Below, one piece after another: positions 1 to 5,411 of a stretch of DNA of 6,459 bases. Made by a program: the position numbers and the translations under genes. A model generated the notes under the pieces. It was not told the origin of the DNA. It did not search any database and saw only the letters and a program-made list of their open reading frames with translations. The DNA comes from JAZFYD01 sp036443405 (GTDB lineage: Bacteria > Planctomycetota > PLA2), in the NCBI GenBank assembly GCA_036443405.1, contig JAZFYD010000112.1, positions 1-6,459 on the forward strand. Reading direction: 5' to 3'. Position 1 is the stretch's first letter; every line of letters begins with the position of its first letter.

Positions 1-45
1 CCGCCGGTCGAGCGCCCGGATCCGGAGCCTTGTCTCGCTTCGCAT
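1..45 (-). CDS. Start of a gene running off the left edge (partial, unrecognised)
   Basis: The minus strand has an ATG at 45-43 preceded by a perfect AGGAGG (complement of 52-57) with a 6-nt gap, the best ribosome binding site in the window. Only 15 codons are visible (MRSETRLRIRALDRR), a basic N-terminus, so the product cannot be named. The same frame is open further upstream, with other ATGs at about 90 and 252, but those lack a comparable Shine-Dalgarno and their codons are less GC-biased at the third position, so I prefer the start at 45. It would lie on the same strand as, and about 300 nt downstream of, the HEAT paralog pair. It could be chance in GC-rich DNA. Confidence 0.4.
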   Translation of the reverse strand, partial: MRSETRLRIRALDRR

Positions 46-348
46 GATCGTCCTCCTGTTCCGCGTGGACCCCACGACCCACACCGCCATGAGGGCTCTG
101 CTCGCGCCCAACATCCAGTGGATTCCCGGAGACGTAACCGGCGTCGGGGTCGCGTGTTTTGGCGTTTCCGGGATTCGGGTCGCGGACCTCATCCGGGCGC
201 TCATCCGGCGCACAACTTGTCTCGCATCTGCCGACCGTGGTCGCCTCGGCATGGAGAAACTCGTCCTTTCGGCAGCAGAGCAGCGTCGTCTAGAGCGAGG
301 AGTCCCCCCTCGTCCCGGCACGCCAGATCCACTTCTTCATGGTCTACC
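46..348. other. Intergenic stretch without a convincing gene
   Basis: About 300 nt lie between the stop of the second HEAT paralog and the likely gene start at 45. I see no recognisable protein fragment on either strand. Two small items are present. One is a 16-codon minus-strand frame (340 to 290, MKKWIWRAGTRGDSSL) whose ATG follows a GAGG (complement of 347-350) by 6 nt; it starts just past the upstream stop and might be a vestigial gene start. The other is a 9-bp direct repeat CTCATCCGG at 188-196 and 200-208. No hairpin with a T-tract was found after the stop at 349. Confidence 0.4.
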
Positions 349-1464
349 TCACGAGCGCTTCCGAATCGCCGCCAGGGCCTTGTCGTAACTCCGTCGCACG
401 TATTTCGACGGCGCCGTCTCGTCGGCCCAAGCCAGCAACGCCGGAACATCCGCCCGACGCCCGTACATCGCAAGCAGATCCAGGCACTTGACGTGCATGC
501 GCGCGTTGGTCCGCGTCTGTAGAACTCGCACGCAGTAGTCCGCGACGCGGGGGCGCTGGTGTTCCGAAACACCATGGCGCAAAGATGCGAGCGCCACGTC
601 CATCGATTGGCCGTCCGTCAGAGCGACCTTCATCAGCAACTCCACAACGCTATCGGGTTTCGGGTCGAGCCGGCCGAGCATGCGCTCGATGGCGCTCCGC
701 CGCGTTTCCGGCCGTCCTGCCAGCACAACGACCTTCTCGACGAACTCGGGACCGAGATCCGTGCGTCCCCATGCGGCCAGCGTGTGATCGATGACCGAAC
801 GGCTCTGGTCGTCGAGCAGGCGGAGCACGACCGCCCTCACCTCCGCCTGCACCGGATCGCTGGCCGCTTGCCGGAGGAGGTGAGGCAGCGTTGCGCGCGA
901 CCAGTTTTCCCCGCTCTTTTCGAGCGCCAACAGGCGCGGCAGATCCTCGGGTTCGGCGCCCGCGCTGCGGAGCGCAGCAAACGCGGCGTGTCGGATCTCG
1001 GGCACTTTCGAATCGAGGTGCGGAAGCACCAGCAGCCGCAAGGACTCCACCTTCGGTTCGGCACGCTTCTCGGCCCACGCAACGACGTGCACGGTCCGCA
1101 ATGCCGCCTCCAGCGTGAGCAGATCGTCGCTCACCAGTCCGGCTCGGACCTCCGCCCGAACCGCGCGCGCATCTTCCTTGTCGCGCCCGCTGAGCCGCTG
1201 GCGCCAGGCACTGCTCTGTTTCCACGCGGCCTGCGAGCGCTTCCAGTCGTTCCGCGCGGGGACGCGCCGCGGAGTCTTGGGCTTCGGAGTCTTCTCGTCC
1301 GACTTGGCCGCTTCCGCGCGCAGCGTGTCGATACGCCGTTGAAGTTCGGCCTCGCGCGGATCCGTGGAAGCGACGCGCGGCGGCGCGGGCGGCGCCTGTG
1401 TTGTCCGGACGACGACCCACGCGGCATTCGACCCGACCAGAAGGATGAGCAGAAGGCGCGTCAT
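349..1464 (-). CDS. Membrane-anchored HEAT-like repeat protein, second of a paralog pair
   Basis: A 371-residue protein of unknown function. Residues 4-19 form a hydrophobic helix (LLLILLVGSNAAWVVV) with one Arg before it and no clear signal-peptidase site, so a signal anchor is likely. A Pro/Ala linker, a short charged coiled coil (about 37-58) and a Lys/Pro-rich stretch (58-71) follow. Residues about 100-370 are alpha-helical with HEAT-like helix pairs, for example LRLLVLPHLDSKVPEIRHAA. I chose ATG 1464 rather than the in-frame start 126 nt upstream because it gives the export helix at the N-terminus and because its ATGA overlaps the TGA of the preceding gene, typical of translational coupling. 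It aligns end to end with that upstream gene: the SNAAW helix, LVLPxL, a PKP segment and a basic C-terminus all fall in the same order. No enzyme motif is visible. A structural or protein-binding role at the envelope is inference. Confidence 0.88.
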   Translation of the reverse strand: MTRLLLILLVGSNAAWVVVRTTQAPPAPPRVASTDPREAELQRRIDTLRAEAAKSDEKTPKPKTPRRVPARNDWKRSQAAWKQSSAWRQRLSGRDKEDARAVRAEVRAGLVSDDLLTLEAALRTVHVVAWAEKRAEPKVESLRLLVLPHLDSKVPEIRHAAFAALRSAGAEPEDLPRLLALEKSGENWSRATLPHLLRQAASDPVQAEVRAVVLRLLDDQSRSVIDHTLAAWGRTDLGPEFVEKVVVLAGRPETRRSAIERMLGRLDPKPDSVVELLMKVALTDGQSMDVALASLRHGVSEHQRPRVADYCVRVLQTRTNARMHVKCLDLLAMYGRRADVPALLAWADETAPSKYVRRSYDKALAAIRKRS

Positions 1465-2582
1465 CGCAGCCGCTTCACCAGTTTGTTTGCCGAACGGAGG
1501 GAGTTCGGACGAATGATCTTCTCGTCGATCAGACGCTGGAGCGTCTCCCGATGACGCGCGTCGGCATGGCACCGGAGAATCTCGAGCCACCTCGACTGTG
1601 TCCGATCGTCCGTCGACTTCTCCAGGCGGGCGAGCCCCTCGCGGGCAAGGAAGTCCTTCTCCTGCTTCGGAATGCCACGCATCAGCGCGAGGTTCATGCT
1701 CTGCAGGCGTGTGCCGTCCTCGAGGTAGCCCAGCATCGCCACGATCACCCGTTTCGGCTTGGGCATGTTCATCATCGCGAAGTGGAGCATCTGCGGGCGC
1801 TTTGTCTTGTCCTCAGCCAACTCGAGGAATCGGTCGATGACCTCCGCGTTGTGCTTGGTGACGCCCCCGAGACCCCGCATGGCGTCGACCACGTTTCGGA
1901 AGTCCGGATCGTGAAGCAGCTTGAGCAGCGCTTCTCCCGCCGCCCCCGACAGATCGCCCTTGTTGATCATCGTCGCGATGTGTGGAACGGAGGTGCGAAC
2001 CTGCGGATCGGGATCGTTCACCATCGGCAGGACAAGATCGAGGTCCGCGGGTGTCGCCTTCGTGTTGAACAGCGCGTAGAGGGCGGCCCGGCGCGTGACG
2101 GGATCAGCGGCCTTCAACTGCGGCAGCACGAGGGGGCGGAACGACTCTCGATCGAACCGGACCTGGCGGACGCGTGAGAGCGCGTGAAGCGCCGCCTGCA
2201 CTGCAACCGGGTCTCCGCTCGTCAGTGCTGCCCGGATCGATTCGATCGCCGCATTCTGGAGGCGGTCGTCCTCGACCTGAAGCACGTCGTCGATCCAGGG
2301 CTTGGCGAGCTGCCACGCCTGCACCTGCGTGGACGGGGCCGCGCGCCGGCGAGTTCCGCGTTTAGTTCCACGCTTCGTGACTCGCGGGGTCCTTTGCTCC
2401 GCGGCGGAAGGCTCTTCCCGGGCCGCGGCAAGCTGCTCGAGGCGCGTCAGTTCGGCCTGCAACTCGGGCACGCGCGACTGCCGCGCGGGCTTCGGCAACT
2501 CTGCAGACACGGGAGCTGTCGCGATCCACGCCGCGTTGCTCGCGAGCAGCGCAATCAAGAGCCTCCACGCGATCTTGGACAC
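1461..2582 (-). CDS. Exported HEAT-like repeat protein, first of a paralog pair
   Basis: A 373-residue protein of unknown function. Residues 1-27 look like a signal peptide: Lys3 and Arg7, a hydrophobic core (LLIALLASNAAWIATA), then VSA before Glu28, which fits a signal-peptidase I site; it may instead stay as an anchor. Residues about 38-57 can form a short coiled coil (ELQAELTRLEQLAAAREE). Residues 64-82 are very basic (KRGTKRGTRRR). The rest is helical and HEAT-like, clearest in RPLVLPQLKAADPVTRRAAL (149-168) and in VLPMVNDPDPQVRTS just after it. The start is GTG at 2582-2580; an in-frame TAA abuts it upstream, no earlier start is possible, and no Shine-Dalgarno is seen. A TATGCT lies 7 nt upstream, so leaderless translation is possible. 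It is first in a two-gene operon whose second gene is its paralog, and is transcribed away from the sigma-fusion gene. Export and fold are fairly safe; the function is open. Confidence 0.9.
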   Translation of the reverse strand: MSKIAWRLLIALLASNAAWIATAPVSAELPKPARQSRVPELQAELTRLEQLAAAREEPSAAEQRTPRVTKRGTKRGTRRRAAPSTQVQAWQLAKPWIDDVLQVEDDRLQNAAIESIRAALTSGDPVAVQAALHALSRVRQVRFDRESFRPLVLPQLKAADPVTRRAALYALFNTKATPADLDLVLPMVNDPDPQVRTSVPHIATMINKGDLSGAAGEALLKLLHDPDFRNVVDAMRGLGGVTKHNAEVIDRFLELAEDKTKRPQMLHFAMMNMPKPKRVIVAMLGYLEDGTRLQSMNLALMRGIPKQEKDFLAREGLARLEKSTDDRTQSRWLEILRCHADARHRETLQRLIDEKIIRPNSLRSANKLVKRLR

Positions 2583-2595
2583 TTACGCAAGCATA
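2583..2595 (-). promoter_or_regulatory. Possible -10 element and abutting mini-ORF before the HEAT operon
   Basis: On the minus strand TATGCT (complement of 2590-2595) matches 4 of 6 positions of the sigma-70 -10 consensus and ends 7 nt before the GTG start, a spacing that would put transcription start at or next to the start codon. No -35 match is present at 16-18 nt. The same bases contain ATG CTT GCG TAA, a three-codon frame whose stop directly abuts the GTG. Either reading is weak in isolation; the leaderless-like spacing resembles that of the divergent gene. Confidence 0.22.
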
Positions 2596-2696
2596 TTCGA
2601 TCGTGCGTTCCGCGCGGGCCGCCGGGCCGCTGGCATCGATATGGCTTTCGTTGCTCCTGGCACTGGAAGTGGTAGGCCGTGCCCGGACGACCGAGC

Positions 2697-2878
2697 ATTC
2701 CCGCCGAGGTGACCGCGCTCACGTTCAAGCTGCTCTACGTCTTCGTCGTGCTCGGCCACGACCGCCGGCGCTCCAGCACGTCAAAGTAACGACGCACCCG
2801 ACAGCGGAGTGGACGGCGCAGCAACTCACCCAGGCGTTTCCCGGCGACGAACGGGTGCCGCACTACCTGTTCGAGCGC
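2697..2878 (+). pseudogene. Remnant of an rve/DDE-type transposase (integrase core)
   Basis: Two plus-strand frames together match the middle of a transposase family with an integrase (rve) catalytic core. The frame through 2706 reads LTFKLLYVFVVLGHDRR, then a frame shift at about 2769 continues in the frame through 2774 as LQHVKVTTHPTAEWTAQQL and QAFPGDERVPHYL. In intact relatives known to me these run together as TLTF(R)LLYVFVVLSHDRRR...HVNVTAHPTAEWTAQQ...AFPWD..PRYLLRDRD. The first catalytic Asp region upstream and the RDRD segment downstream are both gone, as is the N-terminal helix-turn-helix part, so the fragment is non-functional. No terminal inverted repeats are recognisable. It fills most of the divergent spacer between the HEAT operon and the sigma fusion and ends about 20 nt before the latter's putative promoter. 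Family recognition is from memory of conserved motifs. Confidence 0.75.
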
Positions 2879-2897
2879 GCAGTATCGCCGTTGACCA

Positions 2898-2928
2898 TTG
2901 AAGTGCCGCCGCGGTTCGCGGCAATAAT
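2898..2928 (+). promoter_or_regulatory. Putative sigma-70-like promoter giving a leaderless mRNA
   Basis: TTGAAG (2898-2903, 4 of 6 matches to the -35 consensus) and AATAAT (2923-2928, 5 of 6 matches to the -10 consensus) are separated by 19 nt. The -10 ends 5 nt before the GTG start of the sigma-fusion gene at 2934, so transcription would begin at or within a few bases of the start codon. No Shine-Dalgarno precedes that GTG, which agrees with leaderless translation. The AT-rich patch stands out in GC-rich surroundings. The long spacer is a weakness. A stronger -35 lookalike, TTGACC at 2891, would need an impossible 26-nt spacer. Confidence 0.4.
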
Positions 2929-2933
2929 AGGGT

Positions 2934-4682
2934 GTGACGACGCACGATGAGTTGCTGAAGCACGCAGGATTCGTACGCGGCCTGGCGCGCAAGCTGGCTG
3001 GCGATGCCCACGAGGACGTGGCCCAAGAAGCGCTGCTGGCGGCGATCGAGCACGGACCGCGGCACAGCCAGAATGTGCGTGGCTGGCTCGCGCGAGTGGT
3101 GCGCAACAAGGCCCTGATGGCACGACGGACGGATGGGCGGCGCAGCGCGCGCGAGCGATCCACACGGCCGCCCGCGGCAGCGCTTCCGGTCGACGAGGCG
3201 GTGGGCCGGCTGGAACTCCACGAACTGCTCGTGCGCGAGACGCTCGCGCTGCACGAGCCGTATCGCACGGCGTTGATCCTGCGTTATTTCGACGGACTCT
3301 CGCCACAACAGATCGGGCTGCGCCTGGGGGTGCCGCGCCGTACGGTCGCGACGAGGCTGCACCGTGCGCTCGCGCAGTTACGCACGCGCCTCGATAGCAG
3401 GTGCGGCTGCCGCACCGCGTGGGCTCCGGCCCTGCTCGTTCTCGCGCGGCCGTCTGACATGGCATGGAAGGGAGCGATAGTGATGGCGAGCAAGCTCGCG
3501 TTCGCGGCCGGCGGCTTCCTGCTCGGCGCCGCCGCGACATTTACGATCTCCGAAACGCTGCGCTCCGGGCCGGCACCGCGCGCGGGGTCGCCCCGCGCGA
3601 CCGCACGCGTCGAGGTGCCGATTGAACCCGTCCCCGAGAACCCCGGTTCGCAACCGGTCGTGCCGGCGCAGCGGGATGCCGAGCATTACCTGCGCCGCAT
3701 CAACGAGGCCACCGCCGACAAGCAACTGGCGCTCATCGCGAAGGAGATGTTGGCGCTGCCGGCGAAGAAATCGCGTGCCTTGCTGTTCGAAATCTACGAC
3801 CGCATCGGGCCGCCCGCGCGACGCGTGGTAATGGCGCGCTTCTTCGCGCTGCATCTGGGCTATCCGTACATCACCGACATGCTGCATCGCTGTGCCCGAG
3901 ACGGAAGCTTTGACATCCGTCAATGGGCGATGCGGACGCTCAAGGACTACGCGCTGATCGACTTCACGGAGCACCCGGACGACTACGATGCGTGGCGCGC
4001 CCGCGCCGCGGGCCGGACGCGGGATCAGGTACTCCTGGACAGCGCCCGCGATTTCGCCGAACGCCTGCGCACTCTCTCCGCGGCCGCCATGCGGAAGGAG
4101 CTGCGCAGTTTCTACCGGCCCCGGTTCTCGCCCAAAGCGTCTGGGGAAACGGGCCTGCTCGAGGTGTTCCGGGACATCGTCGATCAACCGATCCCGGTCG
4201 AGGAACACGGTCGTTCGGGCCCGACCTCCGACGCGCAACAAGCGGCGTGGAACTGGATTACCGTATTGCGCCCCGACGAGTCGTTCCTCAAGGAGACGGT
4301 TCTCCCGCATGCACGCCGGCACGGGGAACAGGGCACCGGCAACAACGCGGCGAACGCGATCCGGATTCTCGCCGCCTCGAAGCATGCGTGGGTGTTCGAC
4401 GAACTGATTCCCCTCCTGCGGGCTCCGGGAAACAAATTCGGACTCGGCAACGCGTTCTCGAGCTACGGCGACAAGCGCGCGATCCCCCATCTGATCGCAG
4501 CAATCGCGGCCGATCCGCAGTATCAGACCGTCTACGGACTCGGCTACTTTGGCCTGGGCAAGCTGACCGGTGTCAAGTACGACGAGTCGCACGACGGGAA
4601 GTGGTGGCTGGCCTGGTGGGACAAGAACCGCGATCGCCTGCCCGCCGACGTCCGCGCGCTCGATCCACGGCAACTCCGATAG
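2934..4682 (+). CDS. ECF sigma factor fused to a membrane helix and an extracytoplasmic HEAT-like domain
   Basis: A 582-residue protein, far longer than the roughly 180-200 residues of a plain ECF sigma factor. Residues 1-65 are sigma region 2: HEDVAQEALLAAIEH (2.2-like, core RNA polymerase binding) and VRGWLARVVRNKALMARR (2.3/2.4-like, -10 recognition). Residues 88-155 are region 4 with the helix-turn-helix LSPQQIGLRLGVPRRTVATR (-35 recognition). A linker with Cys157 and Cys159 leads to one membrane helix (about 186-206, LAFAAGGFLLGAAATFTI). Residues 210-245 are a Pro-rich tether and 246-582 an outer helical domain with HEAT-like pairs (AIRILAASKHAWVFDELIPL; YGDKRAIPHLIAAI), ending in the Trp-rich WWLAWWDKN. 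By topology the sigma half is cytoplasmic and the rest outside, so it may act as a one-piece sensor and regulator. Start GTG 2934 has no Shine-Dalgarno but sits just after a -10-like box. Sigma factors with C-terminal membrane and sensor extensions are known in Planctomycetes; this output domain pairing I cannot assign to a named group. Ligand and promoters are unknown. Confidence 0.9.
   Translation: MTTHDELLKHAGFVRGLARKLAGDAHEDVAQEALLAAIEHGPRHSQNVRGWLARVVRNKALMARRTDGRRSARERSTRPPAAALPVDEAVGRLELHELLVRETLALHEPYRTALILRYFDGLSPQQIGLRLGVPRRTVATRLHRALAQLRTRLDSRCGCRTAWAPALLVLARPSDMAWKGAIVMASKLAFAAGGFLLGAAATFTISETLRSGPAPRAGSPRATARVEVPIEPVPENPGSQPVVPAQRDAEHYLRRINEATADKQLALIAKEMLALPAKKSRALLFEIYDRIGPPARRVVMARFFALHLGYPYITDMLHRCARDGSFDIRQWAMRTLKDYALIDFTEHPDDYDAWRARAAGRTRDQVLLDSARDFAERLRTLSAAAMRKELRSFYRPRFSPKASGETGLLEVFRDIVDQPIPVEEHGRSGPTSDAQQAAWNWITVLRPDESFLKETVLPHARRHGEQGTGNNAANAIRILAASKHAWVFDELIPLLRAPGNKFGLGNAFSSYGDKRAIPHLIAAIAADPQYQTVYGLGYFGLGKLTGVKYDESHDGKWWLAWWDKNRDRLPADVRALDPRQLR
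3466..3485 (+). promoter_or_regulatory. Internal ribosome binding site and start for the membrane/HEAT half
   Basis: GGAAGGGAG (3466-3474) stands 8 nt before an in-frame ATG at 3483-3485, immediately ahead of the hydrophobic segment MASKLAFAAGGFLLGAAA. This is a good Shine-Dalgarno and spacing, while the annotated start of the whole gene has none. If used, it would yield a separate 399-residue protein with a normal N-terminal membrane anchor and the entire HEAT-like domain but no sigma part. An in-frame GTG at 3480 is an alternative. The purine run may simply encode the linker Trp-Lys-Gly. Confidence 0.4.
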
Positions 4683-4696
4683 GGGTGTCCCTACCG
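4677..4696 (+). terminator. Small hairpin over the stop codon of the sigma-fusion gene
   Basis: TAGGG (4680-4684) and CCCTA (4689-4693) can pair around a 4-nt loop GTGT, extended by CG/CG outside one A-C mismatch. The TAG stop codon is part of the stem. No T-tract follows, so this is not a standard Rho-independent terminator; it may slow decay or help termination, or be chance. Confidence 0.25.
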
Positions 4697-4742
4697 AGAA
4701 CCTAGTGCGCGTTATTCTCGGCGCCCAGCCTCAAGATCAGCG

Positions 4743-4919
4743 TCGGAGTGGGCTCTCGCGTACGAGCCCAGCCCCCACCGCCTGCGCGACGCGCTCGTCG
4801 CCGCGTGCGTCGAGTCGGGAGTCGGCATGGTCGCCATCAAGGCGCTCGTCAACCACTCGCTGCCCGCCAACCCGCACGCCGTGGCGGAGGGGCACTACCG
4901 GCCTGCGGTGGAGCACCCT
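4743..4919 (+). pseudogene. C-terminal remnant of a tyrosine recombinase (copy A)
   Basis: The plus-strand frame through 4761 reads YEPSPHRLRDALVAACVES, then MVAIKALVNHSLP, then AVAEGHYRPAVEHP. This matches the C-terminal catalytic part of phage-type integrases (SPHRLRDTFAT...IKVLMNHSLP...VTEGYIRPSVEHL), including the HxLR box (His4776-Arg4782 region), the NH of the second His box, and a Tyr that would be the nucleophile in GHYRP. The frame is open from 4683 to a stop at 4971 but has no suitable start and lacks the N-terminal core-binding domain and the first catalytic Arg region, so it is a fragment, not a gene. An extra residue in EGHYRP relative to EGYIRP suggests further decay. A second, related fragment lies about 470 bp downstream in the same orientation. 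Confidence 0.72.
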
Positions 4920-5279
4920 AGCGGTAGAACACGACGCCGTCGCCGCTCTCTAGATTCACGACCCAGATCGTAGCGCACGCCACGCTGATGGCGCCGGCGC
5001 TGACGAGGGCCCGGCGCCTACTCGCGTCGAGTGCAACGTCGAGGACCCCGGCAAACAACGGATCGTCAAGCCCCTCGGACAGCATTTGCACGGTTCCATC
5101 AAGGCCTGTCGCCAGCAACCTGGGGCCGATGGCCACGAGCAGCCGGTCCTCAGTCTCGTCCAGACCGAGTTGCCGAAGCTCTGGGACGTTAGCACGACCG
5201 ATCGCGCGCCGCTCACCGGATCGACCGCCATAAGGGCGGGATCAACTCTATTGACCGAAGCCACCAAGGCAGATCGCGC
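4918..5279 (-). pseudogene. Frameshifted C-terminal fragment of a beta-propeller-like protein
   Basis: Minus-strand frames join across a shift at about 5188-5198. The upstream part reads ALVASVNRVDPALMAVDPV then SGARSVV. The downstream part reads ANVPELRQLGLDETEDRLLV, LLATGLDGTVQML, VALDASRRRALVSAGA and ends IWVVNLESGDGVVFYR at a TAG (4920-4918). Repeats of the kind xLxAVDxxSGxRxVxS ... LxLDxxxxRxLV are typical of NHL/SMP-30-like beta-propellers with aspartate-rich blades. About two blades remain, with no start, and the reading frame is broken, so it is a relic. Its stop codon touches the end of integrase copy A and its upstream end reaches integrase copy B, which means it lies convergent to both. 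Family call is by motif resemblance; a short intact hypothetical gene starting at 5136 (GTG) is the less likely alternative. Confidence 0.55.
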
Positions 5280-5296
5280 TCACATGCATCGCTGTG

Positions 5297-5382
5297 CGAG
5301 TGGTCGCAATCAAGGCGCTCGTAACAACTCGTTGCCGAGCAACCCGGGCGCCGTTGCTGTGGGCTACCGCCGGCCGCGATCG
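5297..5382 (+). pseudogene. C-terminal remnant of a tyrosine recombinase (copy B, frameshifted)
   Basis: The frame through 5309 reads VRVVAIKAL; after a 1-nt deletion near 5322 the next frame continues NNSLPSNPGAVAVGYRRP. Joined, this parallels copy A (MVAIKALVNHSLPANP...AVAEGHYRP) residue for residue. At the DNA level 5301-5322 matches 4828-4849 at 21 of 22 positions. The catalytic His of NHSLP is Asn here, and nothing of the HxLR box is left upstream, so this copy is more decayed. It ends about 30 nt before the start of the next gene. It could be a tandem duplicate of copy A or the remnant of a second related element inserted at the same place. Confidence 0.65.
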
Positions 5383-5411
5383 TCCCATCAGAAGGAGTAC
5401 ACTAAACGTGC

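Noticed and set aside
44..388. Plus-strand open frame of 114 codons at the left
   Set aside because: No Shine-Dalgarno, no recognisable motif, and its 3' part overlaps the end of the HEAT gene on the other strand; the complementary start at 45 is better supported.
559..1554. Long plus-strand open frame of 331 codons
   Set aside because: It lies entirely antisense to the second HEAT paralog, is rich in Arg, His and Gln as antisense frames of GC-rich genes are, and has no recognisable domain or ribosome binding site.
1551..2177. Plus-strand open frame of 208 codons
   Set aside because: Antisense shadow of the first HEAT paralog with the same Arg/His-rich composition.
2605..2625. GGAAC on the minus strand upstream of the HEAT operon as an ECF -35 box
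   Set aside because: The nearest CGTA-like -10 is 19 nt away instead of about 16-17 and would place transcription start inside the coding region.
3378..4673. Minus-strand open frame of 431 codons
   Set aside because: Mirrors the sigma-fusion gene throughout; the sense frame has clear sigma motifs and a membrane helix, this one has none.
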